Below, piece after piece: positions 49,239 through 57,424 of a DNA stretch of 64,000 nucleotides (its first letter is position 1; each line of letters starts with the position of its first letter). The notes beneath the pieces were generated by a model. The model made no database searches. It had not been told where the DNA came from and saw nothing but the letters and a program-made list of their open reading frames with translations. The DNA comes from Actinomycetospora soli (lineage in GTDB: Bacteria > Actinomycetota > Actinomycetes > Mycobacteriales > Pseudonocardiaceae), in assembly GCF_021026295.1 (NCBI RefSeq), contig NZ_JAJNDA010000007.1, positions 240,255 to 304,254 of the forward strand. The letters run 5' to 3'. Both the position numbers and the translations under genes were made by a program.

Positions 49239-50318
49239 ATGGAGACCACGACCACGTACGTCCTGCTCGGCACGGACGGGCGGCTGACCGACGACCCGGC
49301 CGCCCGCGACGTGACCCCCGAGCTGTGCCGGGACCTGTACCGCGACATGGTGCTGGCCCGACGGGTGGACTCCGAGGCCTATCACCTGCAACGCCAGGGC
49401 GAGCTCGGGCTCTGGCTGCAGTCCCTGGGGCAGGAGGCCGCCCAGGTCGGCTCGATCCGCGCGATCCGCGACTCCGACCCGGTGTTCCCCTCCTACCGCG
49501 ACCACGCCGCCGCCCTCTGCCGCGGCATCGGCCCGGAGGCACTGCTCGCGCAGTGGCGCGGGGTCCGGCAGAGCGGCTGGGACCCGGCCGAGCACCGCTT
49601 CGGCGTCTACACCCTGGTGCTCGGTGCCCAGCTGCTCCACGCCGTCGGCTACGCGATGGGCGTGCAGCGCGACGGGTCCGACGACGTGGTCCTCGCCTAC
49701 TTCGGCGACGGCTCGTCGAGCGAGGGCGAGGCGAACGAGGCGTTCAACTGGGCCGCGACGGTGCACGCCCCGGTCGTCTTCTTCTGCCAGAACAACCAGT
49801 GGGCCATCTCCACCCCCACCGGCCGGCAGTTCGGCGCCCCGCTGCACCGGCGGGCCGCCGGGTTCGGCCTGGCCACCGAGCTCGTCGACGGCAACGACGT
49901 GCTCGGGGTCCACGCGGCGACCCGGCGGGCGGTCGAGGCCGTCCGCCGCGGCGGGGGACCGGCCCTCATCGAGGCGACGACCTACCGGATGGCCGGGCAC
50001 TCGACCTCGGACGACCCCACCCGCTACCGCACCGCGGCCGAGCTCGACCACTGGCGGGCACGCGACCCGGTCGACCGGCTCCGGGCCCTGCTCGACGACC
50101 GGGGCTGGGCCGACGGGGCGTTCCTCGCCGACCTCGACGCCGAGGCCGACGCCCTGGGCGCCGAGACCCGGCGCGCGTGCCGGGCGCTGCCCGATCCCGA
50201 CCCGACGGCGATGTTCGACCACGTGCTGCCCGGCGGCTCGCCGACGGTCGACCGGCAGCGCGACGCCTACGCGGCCTACCTGGCCTCGTTCGAGGACGCG
50301 GTCGAGGAGGCCCGATGA
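49239..50318 (+). CDS. bkdA: Branched-chain 2-oxoacid dehydrogenase E1 component, alpha subunit
   Basis: 359 residues. The thiamine diphosphate motif is complete: YFGDGSSSEGEANEAFNWAATVHAPVVFFCQNNQ (given as its two ends GDG and NN, about 150-183). The substrate-side stretch FPSYRDHAAALCRGI and the phosphorylation-loop-like YRMAGHSTSDDPTRYR are typical of BCKDH/PDH E1-alpha. Together with E1-beta it decarboxylates a 2-oxoacid and acylates the E2 lipoyl arm. ATG 49239 has GGAGAGA 5 bases upstream, better than GTG/ATG starts further up. Acetoin dehydrogenase is an alternative, given the neighbouring butanediol-type genes. Confidence 0.88.
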   Translation: METTTTYVLLGTDGRLTDDPAARDVTPELCRDLYRDMVLARRVDSEAYHLQRQGELGLWLQSLGQEAAQVGSIRAIRDSDPVFPSYRDHAAALCRGIGPEALLAQWRGVRQSGWDPAEHRFGVYTLVLGAQLLHAVGYAMGVQRDGSDDVVLAYFGDGSSSEGEANEAFNWAATVHAPVVFFCQNNQWAISTPTGRQFGAPLHRRAAGFGLATELVDGNDVLGVHAATRRAVEAVRRGGGPALIEATTYRMAGHSTSDDPTRYRTAAELDHWRARDPVDRLRALLDDRGWADGAFLADLDAEADALGAETRRACRALPDPDPTAMFDHVLPGGSPTVDRQRDAYAAYLASFEDAVEEAR

Positions 50319-51283
50319 CCACCACCCTGTCCCGCGCCATCACCACCGCCCTGCACCACGCCCTCGAGTCCGACCCGTCGGTACTCGTCATGGGGCAGGA
50401 CGTCGGCGCGCTCGGCGGCGTCTTCCGGGTCACCGACGGCCTGCAGAAGGACTTCGGACCCGAGCGGGTCGTCGACACCCCGATCGCCGAGGCGGGCATC
50501 GTCGGCACCGCGATCGGGCTCGCGCAGCGCGGCTACCGGCCGGTGTGCGAGATCCAGTTCGACGGCTTCGTCTACCCGGCGTTCAACCAGATCACCTCGC
50601 AGCTCGCCAAGATCCACGCGCGCACCGCGGGCCGGATCACGCTGCCGGTGGTCATCCGCATCCCCGTCTCCGGCGGCATCGGCGCGGTGGAGCACCACTC
50701 GGAGTCGAACGAGGCCTACTTCGCCCACACCGCAGGGCTGCGGGTGGTCACCGCCGCCACGCCGCAGGACGCGCACTGGCTGCTGCGGCAGGCGATCGAG
50801 TCCGAGGACCCGGTCGTGTTCTTCGAGCCGAAGTGCCGTTACTGGTCCAAGGGCGAGGTGGCCGACGAGCCCGACCTCCCGCTCGACGCCGCCCGCGTCG
50901 TGCGTCCCGGGACCGACCTGACCCTGCTGACCTGGGGGTCGATGGTCGAGACCTGTCTCGCCGCCGCGGCGGCGGCCGAGGAGGAGGGCCACGACCTCGA
51001 GGTGGTCGACCTGCGCTCGCTCTCCCCGATGGACGTGGACGCCCTCACCGCGGCGGTCGACCGCACGGGCCGCGCGGTCGTCGTCCACGAGGCGCCGACC
51101 TTCGGCGGGCTGGGCGGCGAGGTGGCCGCGACGCTCGCGGAGCGCTGCTTCGACCGGCTCGAGGCCCCGGTCCGGCGCGTCGGCGGGTTCGACGTGCCCT
51201 ACCCGGCCGCCCGCCTCGAGGCCCATTACCGCCCGGACCTCGACCGCGTCCTCGACGCCGTCGACCGCACGCTCGCGTACTAG
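50315..51283 (+). CDS. bkdB: Branched-chain 2-oxoacid dehydrogenase E1 component, beta subunit
   Basis: 322 residues, usual size. VLVMGQDVGALGGVFRVTDGL (about 24-44) is the N-terminal signature. DTPIAEAGIVGTAIGLAQRGYRPVCEIQF holds the conserved glutamate that activates thiamine, and VVIRIPVSGGIGAVEHHSES, HEAPTFGGLGGEVAA and the C-terminal RVGGFDVPYPAARLE complete the family pattern. It forms an alpha2beta2 heterotetramer with the upstream product. ATG 50315 overlaps the alpha stop (ATGA), so equal production is favoured. Confidence 0.9.
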   Translation: MTTTLSRAITTALHHALESDPSVLVMGQDVGALGGVFRVTDGLQKDFGPERVVDTPIAEAGIVGTAIGLAQRGYRPVCEIQFDGFVYPAFNQITSQLAKIHARTAGRITLPVVIRIPVSGGIGAVEHHSESNEAYFAHTAGLRVVTAATPQDAHWLLRQAIESEDPVVFFEPKCRYWSKGEVADEPDLPLDAARVVRPGTDLTLLTWGSMVETCLAAAAAAEEEGHDLEVVDLRSLSPMDVDALTAAVDRTGRAVVVHEAPTFGGLGGEVAATLAERCFDRLEAPVRRVGGFDVPYPAARLEAHYRPDLDRVLDAVDRTLAY

Positions 51284-51292
51284 GGGGCCGTC

Positions 51293-52555
51293 GTGACCAG
51301 CGAGACCTTCCGCCTCCCCGACGTCGGGGAGGGGCTGACCGAGGCCGACGTCCTGACCTGGCACGTCGCCGTCGGCGACACCGTGACGGTGAACCAGACG
51401 ATCGTCGAGGTCGAGACGGCCAAGGCCGCCGTCGAGCTCCCGTGCCCGTTCGGCGGGACGGTGCGCGAGCTCCTCGCCGCCGAGGGCGACACGGTCGCCG
51501 TGGGCGCCCCGCTCATCACCGTCGCCACCGGGGCCGAGCCGGAAACAGAGCTCGCGCCGGAACCGGAGCCCGAGCGGTCGGAGCCCGAGCAGGGCTCCGG
51601 GAGCGTCCTCGTCGGCTACGGCACCAGCGCCGCCGCGACCCGGCGTCGGCGGCGGCGACCCGCCGCGCCCGAGCCGGCCCGACCCGCCGTCGGGACGAAC
51701 GGACCGAACGGGACCGGGCCGCGTGCGACGCCGCCGGTGCGCAAGATGGCGAAGGACGCCGGGGTCGACCTCGCCGAGGTGTCCCACGACGGCGAGCGCA
51801 TCTCGCGCGAGGACGTCCGCCGCCACCTCGAGCAGGCGACGACGCCGTCGGACCCCGGGGAGACGCGCGAGCGGATCGCCGGCGTGCGGAAGGCGACCGC
51901 GGCCGCCGTCACGACGAGCGCGTTCACCGCCCCGCACGTCACCGAGTTCCTCACCGTGGACGTCACCGCGACCGTCGAACGCGTCGCGCTGCTGCGGGGG
52001 CACCCGGCGTTCGCGTGGGTGCGGGTGACGCCGTTGCTGCTGGTCGCGCGGGCGCTGCTGTCGGCGATCCGGCACCACCCGGAGGTCCACGCCCGCTGGG
52101 ACGAGGCGAACCAGGAGATCGTCCGGCTCCGGACGGTGAATCTCGGGATCGCGGCCGCGACCGACCGCGGGCTCATCGTGCCGAACGTTCCCGACGCCGG
52201 GTCGCTGACGCTGCCCGGGCTGGCCCGGGCGCTGGAGGAGCTGACGACGACCGCCCGCGCCGGTCGGACCACGCCCGAGCGGATGCGCGGCGGCACGGTC
52301 ACGATCACCAACGTCGGGGTGTTCGGGGTGGACGCCGCCACGCCGATCCTCAACCCCGGCGAGTCCGCGATCCTGTGCGTGGGCGCGATCCGGCGGCGGC
52401 CGTGGGAGTACCGCGGCGAGGTCGCGCTGCGCGAGGTGACCACGCTGTCGCTGTCGTTCGACCACCGGCTCGTCGACGGCGAGCTGGGCTCGAGGGTCCT
52501 CGCGCGGGTCGGGGCGGTCCTGGCCGATCCCGCCGGGGAGCTACTCCTCGACTGA
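51293..52555 (+). CDS. bkdC: Branched-chain 2-oxoacid dehydrogenase E2 (dihydrolipoyl acyltransferase)
   Basis: 420 residues. One lipoyl domain (about 1-80) has the lipoylated lysine in VEVETAKAAVELP. A Pro/Arg-rich linker leads to the E1/E3-binding domain (VRKMAKDAGVDLAEVSHDGERISREDV in parts, about 140-165). The catalytic domain (about 195-420) has FTAPHVTEFLTVDVTA and the active-site SFDHRLVDGELG near residue 386. It transfers the acyl group to CoA at the core of the complex. No E3 gene follows, so the complex must share a dihydrolipoamide dehydrogenase encoded elsewhere. The last 15 bases overlap the convergent Lrp gene. Confidence 0.92.
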   Translation: MTSETFRLPDVGEGLTEADVLTWHVAVGDTVTVNQTIVEVETAKAAVELPCPFGGTVRELLAAEGDTVAVGAPLITVATGAEPETELAPEPEPERSEPEQGSGSVLVGYGTSAAATRRRRRRPAAPEPARPAVGTNGPNGTGPRATPPVRKMAKDAGVDLAEVSHDGERISREDVRRHLEQATTPSDPGETRERIAGVRKATAAAVTTSAFTAPHVTEFLTVDVTATVERVALLRGHPAFAWVRVTPLLLVARALLSAIRHHPEVHARWDEANQEIVRLRTVNLGIAAATDRGLIVPNVPDAGSLTLPGLARALEELTTTARAGRTTPERMRGGTVTITNVGVFGVDAATPILNPGESAILCVGAIRRRPWEYRGEVALREVTTLSLSFDHRLVDGELGSRVLARVGAVLADPAGELLLD

Positions 52556-52996
52556 TCCGGTCCGACGACGGGTGTCGAGGATGATCATCGTCTCGCTGTG
52601 CTGGAAGTCCGCCACCGACCAGACGTCGGCGAGCAGCACGTCGCGCAGGTGGTTCTGGTCGCGGACGAGCAGGGTGAGCACGAGGTCCCAGCGCCCGGTG
52701 ACGAGCTGGATCGACCGGACCTCGGAGATGCCCGAGAGCAGGTCGATCGTCGTCTCGACCGGCTTGCCCTGCCGCAGCTCGATCGCGACCATCACCTCGA
52801 GGCCGTAGCCGAGCGCCGCCGGGTCGACGTCGAGGGTCCAGCCCCGGATCACGCCCCGCTCCTGCAGGCGCTCCAGGCGCTCGCCGACCGCGCCGGGGGA
52901 CATGCCGATCGCGCGCGAGAGGCTGCGGGCCGAGGCGCGCGGGTCGGCCCCGAGCAGCCGCAGCAGCTGCCGGTCGACGTCGTCCACCTGGGCCAT
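52541..52996 (-). CDS. Lrp/AsnC-family regulator
   Basis: 151 residues. The N-terminal helix-turn-helix (about 1-55) is VDRQLLRLLGADPRASARSLSRAIGMSPGAVGERLERLQ in parts, then GVIRGWTLDVDPAALGYGL. The C-terminal RAM domain has VMVAIELRQGK, VRSIQLVTGRWDLVLTLLVRD. It lies tail to tail with the E2 gene, a common place for BkdR-type regulators that respond to branched-chain amino acids. It is divergent from pimA with only 39 bases between starts, so it may also affect pimA. ATG 52996 fits the domain. Confidence 0.88.
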   Translation of the reverse strand: MAQVDDVDRQLLRLLGADPRASARSLSRAIGMSPGAVGERLERLQERGVIRGWTLDVDPAALGYGLEVMVAIELRQGKPVETTIDLLSGISEVRSIQLVTGRWDLVLTLLVRDQNHLRDVLLADVWSVADFQHSETMIILDTRRRTGSVEE

Positions 52997-53035
52997 CGGT
53001 GCACGGTACTCCCGGCTCCCGGCAGACTGTGGGCA

Positions 53036-54205
53036 ATGCGCGTCGGCATCGTGTGTCCCTACTCGCTGGACGTGGCGGGTGGCGTGCAGGCGCACGTGCT
53101 GGACCTCGCCCGGGCCCTGCGCGGGCTCGGCCACCACGTCGACGTGCTCGCACCCGCGAGCGAGTCGACCCCGGTCCCTGAGTTCGTGACGCGGGCCGGC
53201 CGGGCCGTGGCGATCCCCTACAACGGGTCGGTGGCCCGGCTGACCTTCGGACCGGTGTCGATGCACCGGGTGCGGCGGTGGCTCGCGGCGGGCGCCTTCG
53301 ACGTGCTGCACCTGCACGAACCCACCGCCCCGAGCCTCTCGATGCTCGCGCTCGCGGTGGCCGAGGGGCCCGTCGTCGCGACCTTCCACACCTCCACGCC
53401 GCGCTCGCGCACGATGCTCGCCTTCCAGCCCGTGCTGCGACCGCTGCTGGAACGGGTGACGGCGCGGATCGCGGTGTCGCCGCTGGCGCGCCAGGTCTAC
53501 GTCGAGCACCTCGGCGGGGACGCGGTGGAGATCCCGAACGGGGTCGACGTCCCGGCGCTCGCGGCCGCCGCCGCCGAGCCGCTCGTCCGCCCGCACGGCC
53601 CCGCCACCGTCGGGTTCGTCGGGCGCTTCGACGAGCCGCGCAAGGGGCTGCCGACCCTGCTCGAGGCGCTCGGCCCGCTGGACGCGCGGCTGCTCGTCGT
53701 CGGGCGCGGCGACGTCGACGACCTGCGCCGCCGGCTCCCCGCCGCCCTCACCGACCGGGTCGACGTGCTCGGCGCGGTCGACGACCGCACGAAGGGCCGC
53801 GCCCTCGGCGCCATGGACGTGCTCGCCACCCCGAACACCGGTGGCGAGAGCTTCGGCATCGTCGTGGCGGAGGGGCTCGCCGCGGGCACCCCGGTGGCCG
53901 CGAGCGACATCGAGGCGTTCCGCCGGGTCCTCACCGACCCCGCCACCGACGAGCCCGCCGGCCTCCTGCTCCCGCCGGAGGACGCGGCCGCCTGGTCGGC
54001 CGCGCTCGCCGACCTGCTCGCCGACCCGTCCCGACGACGGGCACTGGCGGCGGCCGGGCGGGCGCGGGTCCGGGCCTTCGACTGGAGCGCCGTCGCGGCC
54101 GCGGTGCTGCGCGTCTACGAGGTCGCCGTCGCCGCCGACCCGCGCCGCGTGGGGGCCGCCGCGGAGCCCGCCCTGGACGCCGGGCCGGGCCCGGTGCGCC
54201 GGTAA
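53036..54205 (+). CDS. pimA: Phosphatidylinositol alpha-mannosyltransferase
   Basis: 389 residues, GT-B fold, family GT4. The N-terminus MRVGIVCPYSLDVAGGVQAHVLDLARAL carries the glycine-rich acceptor loop. FDVLHLHEPTAPSLSMLAL includes the catalytic-side histidine, and ATFHTSTPRSR follows. The GDP-mannose site has VGFVGRFDEPRKGLPTLLEAL and the EX7E motif in ESFGIVVAEGLAAGTPV. It transfers the first mannose to the inositol 2-position at the inner membrane face. In mycobacteria pimA follows patA directly; here it is 21 kb away, still followed by the Nudix gene. A Pro/Ala tail of about 15 residues is extra. Confidence 0.94.
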   Translation: MRVGIVCPYSLDVAGGVQAHVLDLARALRGLGHHVDVLAPASESTPVPEFVTRAGRAVAIPYNGSVARLTFGPVSMHRVRRWLAAGAFDVLHLHEPTAPSLSMLALAVAEGPVVATFHTSTPRSRTMLAFQPVLRPLLERVTARIAVSPLARQVYVEHLGGDAVEIPNGVDVPALAAAAAEPLVRPHGPATVGFVGRFDEPRKGLPTLLEALGPLDARLLVVGRGDVDDLRRRLPAALTDRVDVLGAVDDRTKGRALGAMDVLATPNTGGESFGIVVAEGLAAGTPVAASDIEAFRRVLTDPATDEPAGLLLPPEDAAAWSAALADLLADPSRRRALAAAGRARVRAFDWSAVAAAVLRVYEVAVAADPRRVGAAAEPALDAGPGPVRR

Positions 54206-54215
54206 CCTCCCCGGG

Positions 54216-55259
54216 GTGAACCTGTTCGGGCCGGGCGGATGGGTCCTCGTCGTCGTCATCGCCGTCGTGATCGTGCTGCTGCTGGTCACGGCCCTCGTCG
54301 CGATCGGGCGGGCGCGCCGGCTCGACCGGCTGCACGTCCGCGTCGACGCCGCGCGGCTGGGCCTCGTCGCCGCGCTCGACCGCCGGGCCGCCGTGGTCCG
54401 CGCGGTCGCCGCCACGGCCCCGCCCTCGGCGCTCTCGCCGACCGACCGGCGGGCGCTGCGGGCGGCCGCCCGCGCGGCGGAGGCCGCCGGGGACGGCGCG
54501 GGCCGCGAGGCGGCCGAGAACGACCTCGTCGGGCGCCGCGGCCCCCTGGAGACCGCGACCCTGCCCCCGGACCTGTCGGCCGAGCTCGCCGACGCCGACG
54601 CGCGGGTGGTCGTGGCCCGCCGGATCCACAACGACGCGGTGCGCGACACCCGGGCGCTGCGCGGACGGCGGATGGTGCGCGCCCTGCGGCTGGCCGGGAC
54701 CGCGCCCTACCCGGAGTACTTCGAGATCGCCGAGCCGGTCGCAGACACCCCGGGCCCCGACGAGGCCGAGGGGCCCGCGGTCGCCCGGGACGCGGCCCGC
54801 GTCGTCGTGCTCGACCCCGACGAGCGGGTGCTGCTCTTCGAGGGCGTCGACCCGGCCCGGCCCACCGAGACGTTCTGGTTCACCCCGGGCGGCGGCATCG
54901 AGCCGGGGGAGGAGCCCGCCCGGGCCGCGGCGCGCGAGCTGCACGAGGAGACCGGCGTGGCGGTGGGCGGGACCGACGAGCTCGCGGGCCCGGTCTGGGT
55001 CCGGGACGTGCTCTTCAGCCACGACGGCGTCGCCTACGCCGCCCGCGAACTGTTCTTCCTGCTCCGCGTCGACCCGACCCCCGAGATCGACGTCTCCGGG
55101 TTCACCGAGCTCGAGCGCCGCACCGTGCGGCGGCACCGGTGGTGGACGCGCACCGAGCTGGCCGCGACCGTGGACGTCGTCTACCCGCGCCAGCTCGCCG
55201 ACCTGCTCGGGGACCCGGGCTCGGTCGACCCGGCCGATGCGCCGGTCCCCATCCAGTAG
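54216..55259 (+). CDS. Membrane-anchored Nudix hydrolase (Rv2609c-like)
   Basis: 347 residues. One N-terminal membrane helix (about 9-31) is followed by a charged helical region (about 32-170) without recognised motif. The Nudix domain (about 185-330) has the full box GX5EX7REUXEEXGU as GGIEPGEEPARAAARELHEETGV (pattern positions, about 226-248). Nudix enzymes cleave nucleoside diphosphates linked to other groups; the substrate is unknown. Position after pimA matches Rv2609c of mycobacteria. GTG 54216 places the start right before the membrane helix. Confidence 0.88.
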   Translation: MNLFGPGGWVLVVVIAVVIVLLLVTALVAIGRARRLDRLHVRVDAARLGLVAALDRRAAVVRAVAATAPPSALSPTDRRALRAAARAAEAAGDGAGREAAENDLVGRRGPLETATLPPDLSAELADADARVVVARRIHNDAVRDTRALRGRRMVRALRLAGTAPYPEYFEIAEPVADTPGPDEAEGPAVARDAARVVVLDPDERVLLFEGVDPARPTETFWFTPGGGIEPGEEPARAAARELHEETGVAVGGTDELAGPVWVRDVLFSHDGVAYAARELFFLLRVDPTPEIDVSGFTELERRTVRRHRWWTRTELAATVDVVYPRQLADLLGDPGSVDPADAPVPIQ

Positions 55260-55277
55260 GGCGTGACCGATGACGCC

Positions 55278-55306
55278 CTGACGATGTCGGGGGTCGCGTT
55301 TAGCAT
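55278..55306 (+). promoter_or_regulatory. Promoter of pdxS
   Basis: -35 CTGACG (55278-55283) and -10 TAGCAT (55301-55306) with a 17-base spacer. The start would lie about 30 bases before pdxS GTG 55344. Confidence 0.55.
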
Positions 55307-55343
55307 CGGGCAGGAACCCACCGTCGTCGTTGGAGGCCCGCTC

Positions 55344-56252
55344 GTGACCCGCCCGACCCAGACCACCACGCCCCAGACCGGCTCCGACGGGGTGAAGCGC
55401 GGCCTGGCCGACATGCTCAAGGGCGGCGTCATCATGGACGTCGTCACCCCGGAGCAGGCGAAGATCGCCGAGGACGCCGGCGCCGTCGCCGTCATGGCGC
55501 TCGAGCGGGTGCCCGCCGACATCCGCGCCGACGGCGGCGTCGCCCGGATGTCCGACCCCGAGATGATCACCGGGATCGTCGAGGCCGTCTCCATCCCCGT
55601 GATGGCCAAGGCGCGGATCGGGCACTTCGTCGAGGCCCGGGTGCTGCAGTCGCTCGGGGTCGACTACGTCGACGAGTCCGAGGTGCTCACCCCGGCCGAC
55701 GAGGCGCACCACATCGACAAGTGGGCGTTCACCGTGCCCTTCGTCTGCGGTGCCACCAACCTCGGCGAGGCCCTGCGCCGCATCGGCGAGGGCGCGGCCA
55801 TGATCCGCTCGAAGGGCGAGGCCGGCACCGGCAACGTCGTCGAGGCCACCCGCCACATGCGGGCGATCCGCGCGGACATCCGCCGGCTCTCGCGGATGGA
55901 CGCCCAGGAGCTCTACACCGCCGCCAAGGAGCTGCAGGCACCGCTCCCGCTCGTGCAGGAGATCGCCGAGTCCGGTCGCCTGCCCGTCGTGCTGTTCACC
56001 GCGGGCGGCATCGCCACCCCGGCCGACGCGGCGATGATGATGCAGCTCGGTGCCGAGGGCGTGTTCGTCGGCTCCGGCATCTTCAAGTCGGGTGACCCGG
56101 CCCGGCGCGCCGAGGCGATCGTCAAGGCCACCACATTCCACGACGACCCCGACGTGATCGCCAAGGTCTCGGCCGGACTCGGGGAGGCCATGGTCGGGCG
56201 CACCACCAGCGACCTGCCCGACTCCGAGCGGCTCGCCACCCGCGGCTGGTAG
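55344..56252 (+). CDS. pdxS: Pyridoxal 5'-phosphate synthase subunit PdxS
   Basis: 302 residues. [30 protein letters not shown] opens the family fold; [34 protein letters not shown] in parts holds the first catalytic lysine (about 90). [16 protein letters not shown] holds the second. [30 protein letters not shown] is the phosphate-binding end. It condenses ribose 5-phosphate, glyceraldehyde 3-phosphate and ammonia to PLP, receiving ammonia from PdxT. GTG 55344 has TGGAGG upstream (55331-55336). Two small membrane-protein genes separate it from pdxT. Confidence 0.97.
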   Translation: MTRPTQTTTPQTGSDGVKRGLADMLKGGVIMDVVTPEQAKIAEDAGAVAVMALERVPADIRADGGVARMSDPEMITGIVEAVSIPVMAKARIGHFVEARVLQSLGVDYVDESEVLTPADEAHHIDKWAFTVPFVCGATNLGEALRRIGEGAAMIRSKGEAGTGNVVEATRHMRAIRADIRRLSRMDAQELYTAAKELQAPLPLVQEIAESGRLPVVLFTAGGIATPADAAMMMQLGAEGVFVGSGIFKSGDPARRAEAIVKATTFHDDPDVIAKVSAGLGEAMVGRTTSDLPDSERLATRGW

Positions 56253-56297
56253 GAGCCCGCACGGGGGCCACACACGGGGATGGGAGGATCGCGGGCG

Positions 56298-56942
56298 ATG
56301 ACCGCGGAGACGAACCAGGGCGCCCGGCGGCGCGTCGTGCCGATGCAGCCGGTCGACGCGCCCACGGACGTGCTGCCGGTGGTCGGCGGCCCGGCCCGGC
56401 CGGTGCCGCCCGCGCCTCCCGCGCCTCCCGCGCCTCCCGCGCCTCCCGCGCCTCCCGCGCCTCCCGCGCCTCCCGCCCCGCCCGGGCCCCCTCCCGCCCC
56501 TCCTGCTGCTCCCCGGTCGCAGCCCCGTGCCGCGGCGCGGGAGCCCGAGCCGGAGCCGGCGGAGCAGCCCGAGCGGCGCGCCGGGATGGGCATGCCCGCC
56601 CTGGTGCTGGGCCTGCTCGCCGCCGGGACCGCGTGGAGCGGGTGGGCCGGGGTGGTCCTCGGGCTGTTCGCCGTCGGCGCGGGCTTCCTCGGGGCGCGTC
56701 GGGCGTGGCGGGGCCTCGCCACCGACGGCGCCTACTCGCTGGGCGGGCTCGTCCTCGGGCTCGTCGGTCTCGTCTGGGGCGGGGTCGTGGTCTCGCAGAC
56801 CCTCTTCGGCACCGGCGCCTTCGGCGACGGCCTGACCCTCGACCAGTGCCTCCAGCAGGCCTACGGCGCCCACGAGATGCACATGTGCAAGTCGCAGCAC
56901 ATCACCGAGTTCAACCAGCGGTTCCCGAACGCGGCCGAGTAG
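56298..56942 (+). CDS. Proline-rich DUF4190-like membrane protein
   Basis: 214 residues. A cytoplasmic N-terminus contains a Pro-Pro-Ala tract (about 37-75) encoded by tandem 9-base units. Two hydrophobic segments (about 102-125 and 145-168) form the DUF4190-like membrane part with GLFAVGAGFLGARRAWRG. A short outer domain of about 40 residues with two cysteines ends the protein: GLTLDQCLQQAYGAHEMHMC. The next gene is a paralogue without the proline tract. ATG 56298 has GGGAGG 10 bases upstream; an ATG at 56280 is also possible. Role unknown. Confidence 0.75.
   Translation: MTAETNQGARRRVVPMQPVDAPTDVLPVVGGPARPVPPAPPAPPAPPAPPAPPAPPAPPAPPGPPPAPPAAPRSQPRAAAREPEPEPAEQPERRAGMGMPALVLGLLAAGTAWSGWAGVVLGLFAVGAGFLGARRAWRGLATDGAYSLGGLVLGLVGLVWGGVVVSQTLFGTGAFGDGLTLDQCLQQAYGAHEMHMCKSQHITEFNQRFPNAAE
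56412..56474 (+). repeat. Tandem repeat of 9-base unit GCGCCTCCC
   Basis: Seven perfect copies of GCGCCTCCC inside the coding region, giving the Pro-Pro-Ala tract. Each unit adds three residues without changing the frame, so the copy number could vary between strains. Confidence 0.9.
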
Positions 56943-56994
56943 GGCCGAGCAGGGCCGTCCGGGCGGGATCGGGCCGCGTGGGACCATCCTGCGC

Positions 56995-57417
56995 ATGACG
57001 ACCTCCCGGCCCGCCGACGTCTCGCGCGACCGGGAGGGCCGCGGGCTCGGCGGCTGGGGCACACCGGCGCTGGTGCTCGGCGTCATCGCCGTCGGGACCG
57101 CGTGGGTGCTGGGCTGGGTCGCCGTGGTCGCCGGACTGGCGGCCGTCGTCGTGGGATTCATCGGGGCGCGTCGGGCGTTCCACGACCCGGAGCGGTCCGG
57201 CGGGGCGGCCCTGGGCGGGCTCGCCCTCGGGCTCGTCGGGCTGATCTGGGGGCTGGCGGTCGTCGTGCCCGCCCTGCTCGGGAACGGCACGTTCGGCGAG
57301 GGCCTCACCCTCGACGAGTGCATGGCCCAGGCGAACGGACAGCAGGAACAGCGCATGTGCGCGACACAGCACCTCGACGAGTACCGCGCCCGGTTCCCGG
57401 GCCGGGCCAACATGTAG
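56995..57417 (+). CDS. DUF4190-like membrane protein, paralogue of the preceding gene
   Basis: 140 residues. Two hydrophobic segments (about 25-55 and 72-95) with [20 protein letters not shown] between them mirror the upstream protein. The C-terminal outer part [34 protein letters not shown] (as blocks) aligns with the upstream one, including both cysteines and the final RFP. The genes clearly arose by tandem duplication. ATG 56995 begins a short polar N-terminus. It ends 7 bases before pdxT and is probably co-transcribed with it. Role unknown. Confidence 0.75.
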   Translation: MTTSRPADVSRDREGRGLGGWGTPALVLGVIAVGTAWVLGWVAVVAGLAAVVVGFIGARRAFHDPERSGGAALGGLALGLVGLIWGLAVVVPALLGNGTFGEGLTLDECMAQANGQQEQRMCATQHLDEYRARFPGRANM

Positions 57418-57424
57418 GAGACCG

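Noticed and set aside
49151..50314. Open frame joining an ATG with good ribosome site at 49151 to the E1-beta frame
   Set aside because: It lies in a different frame across the well-supported E1-alpha gene, and its residues are Arg/Pro-rich without motifs. E1-beta begins at the coupled ATG 50315.
32098..53035. 21-kb block as a recent genomic island
   Set aside because: GC content and codon use look like the rest of the window, and there is no integrase, tRNA or direct repeat at the borders. An old rearrangement is more likely than a mobile island.
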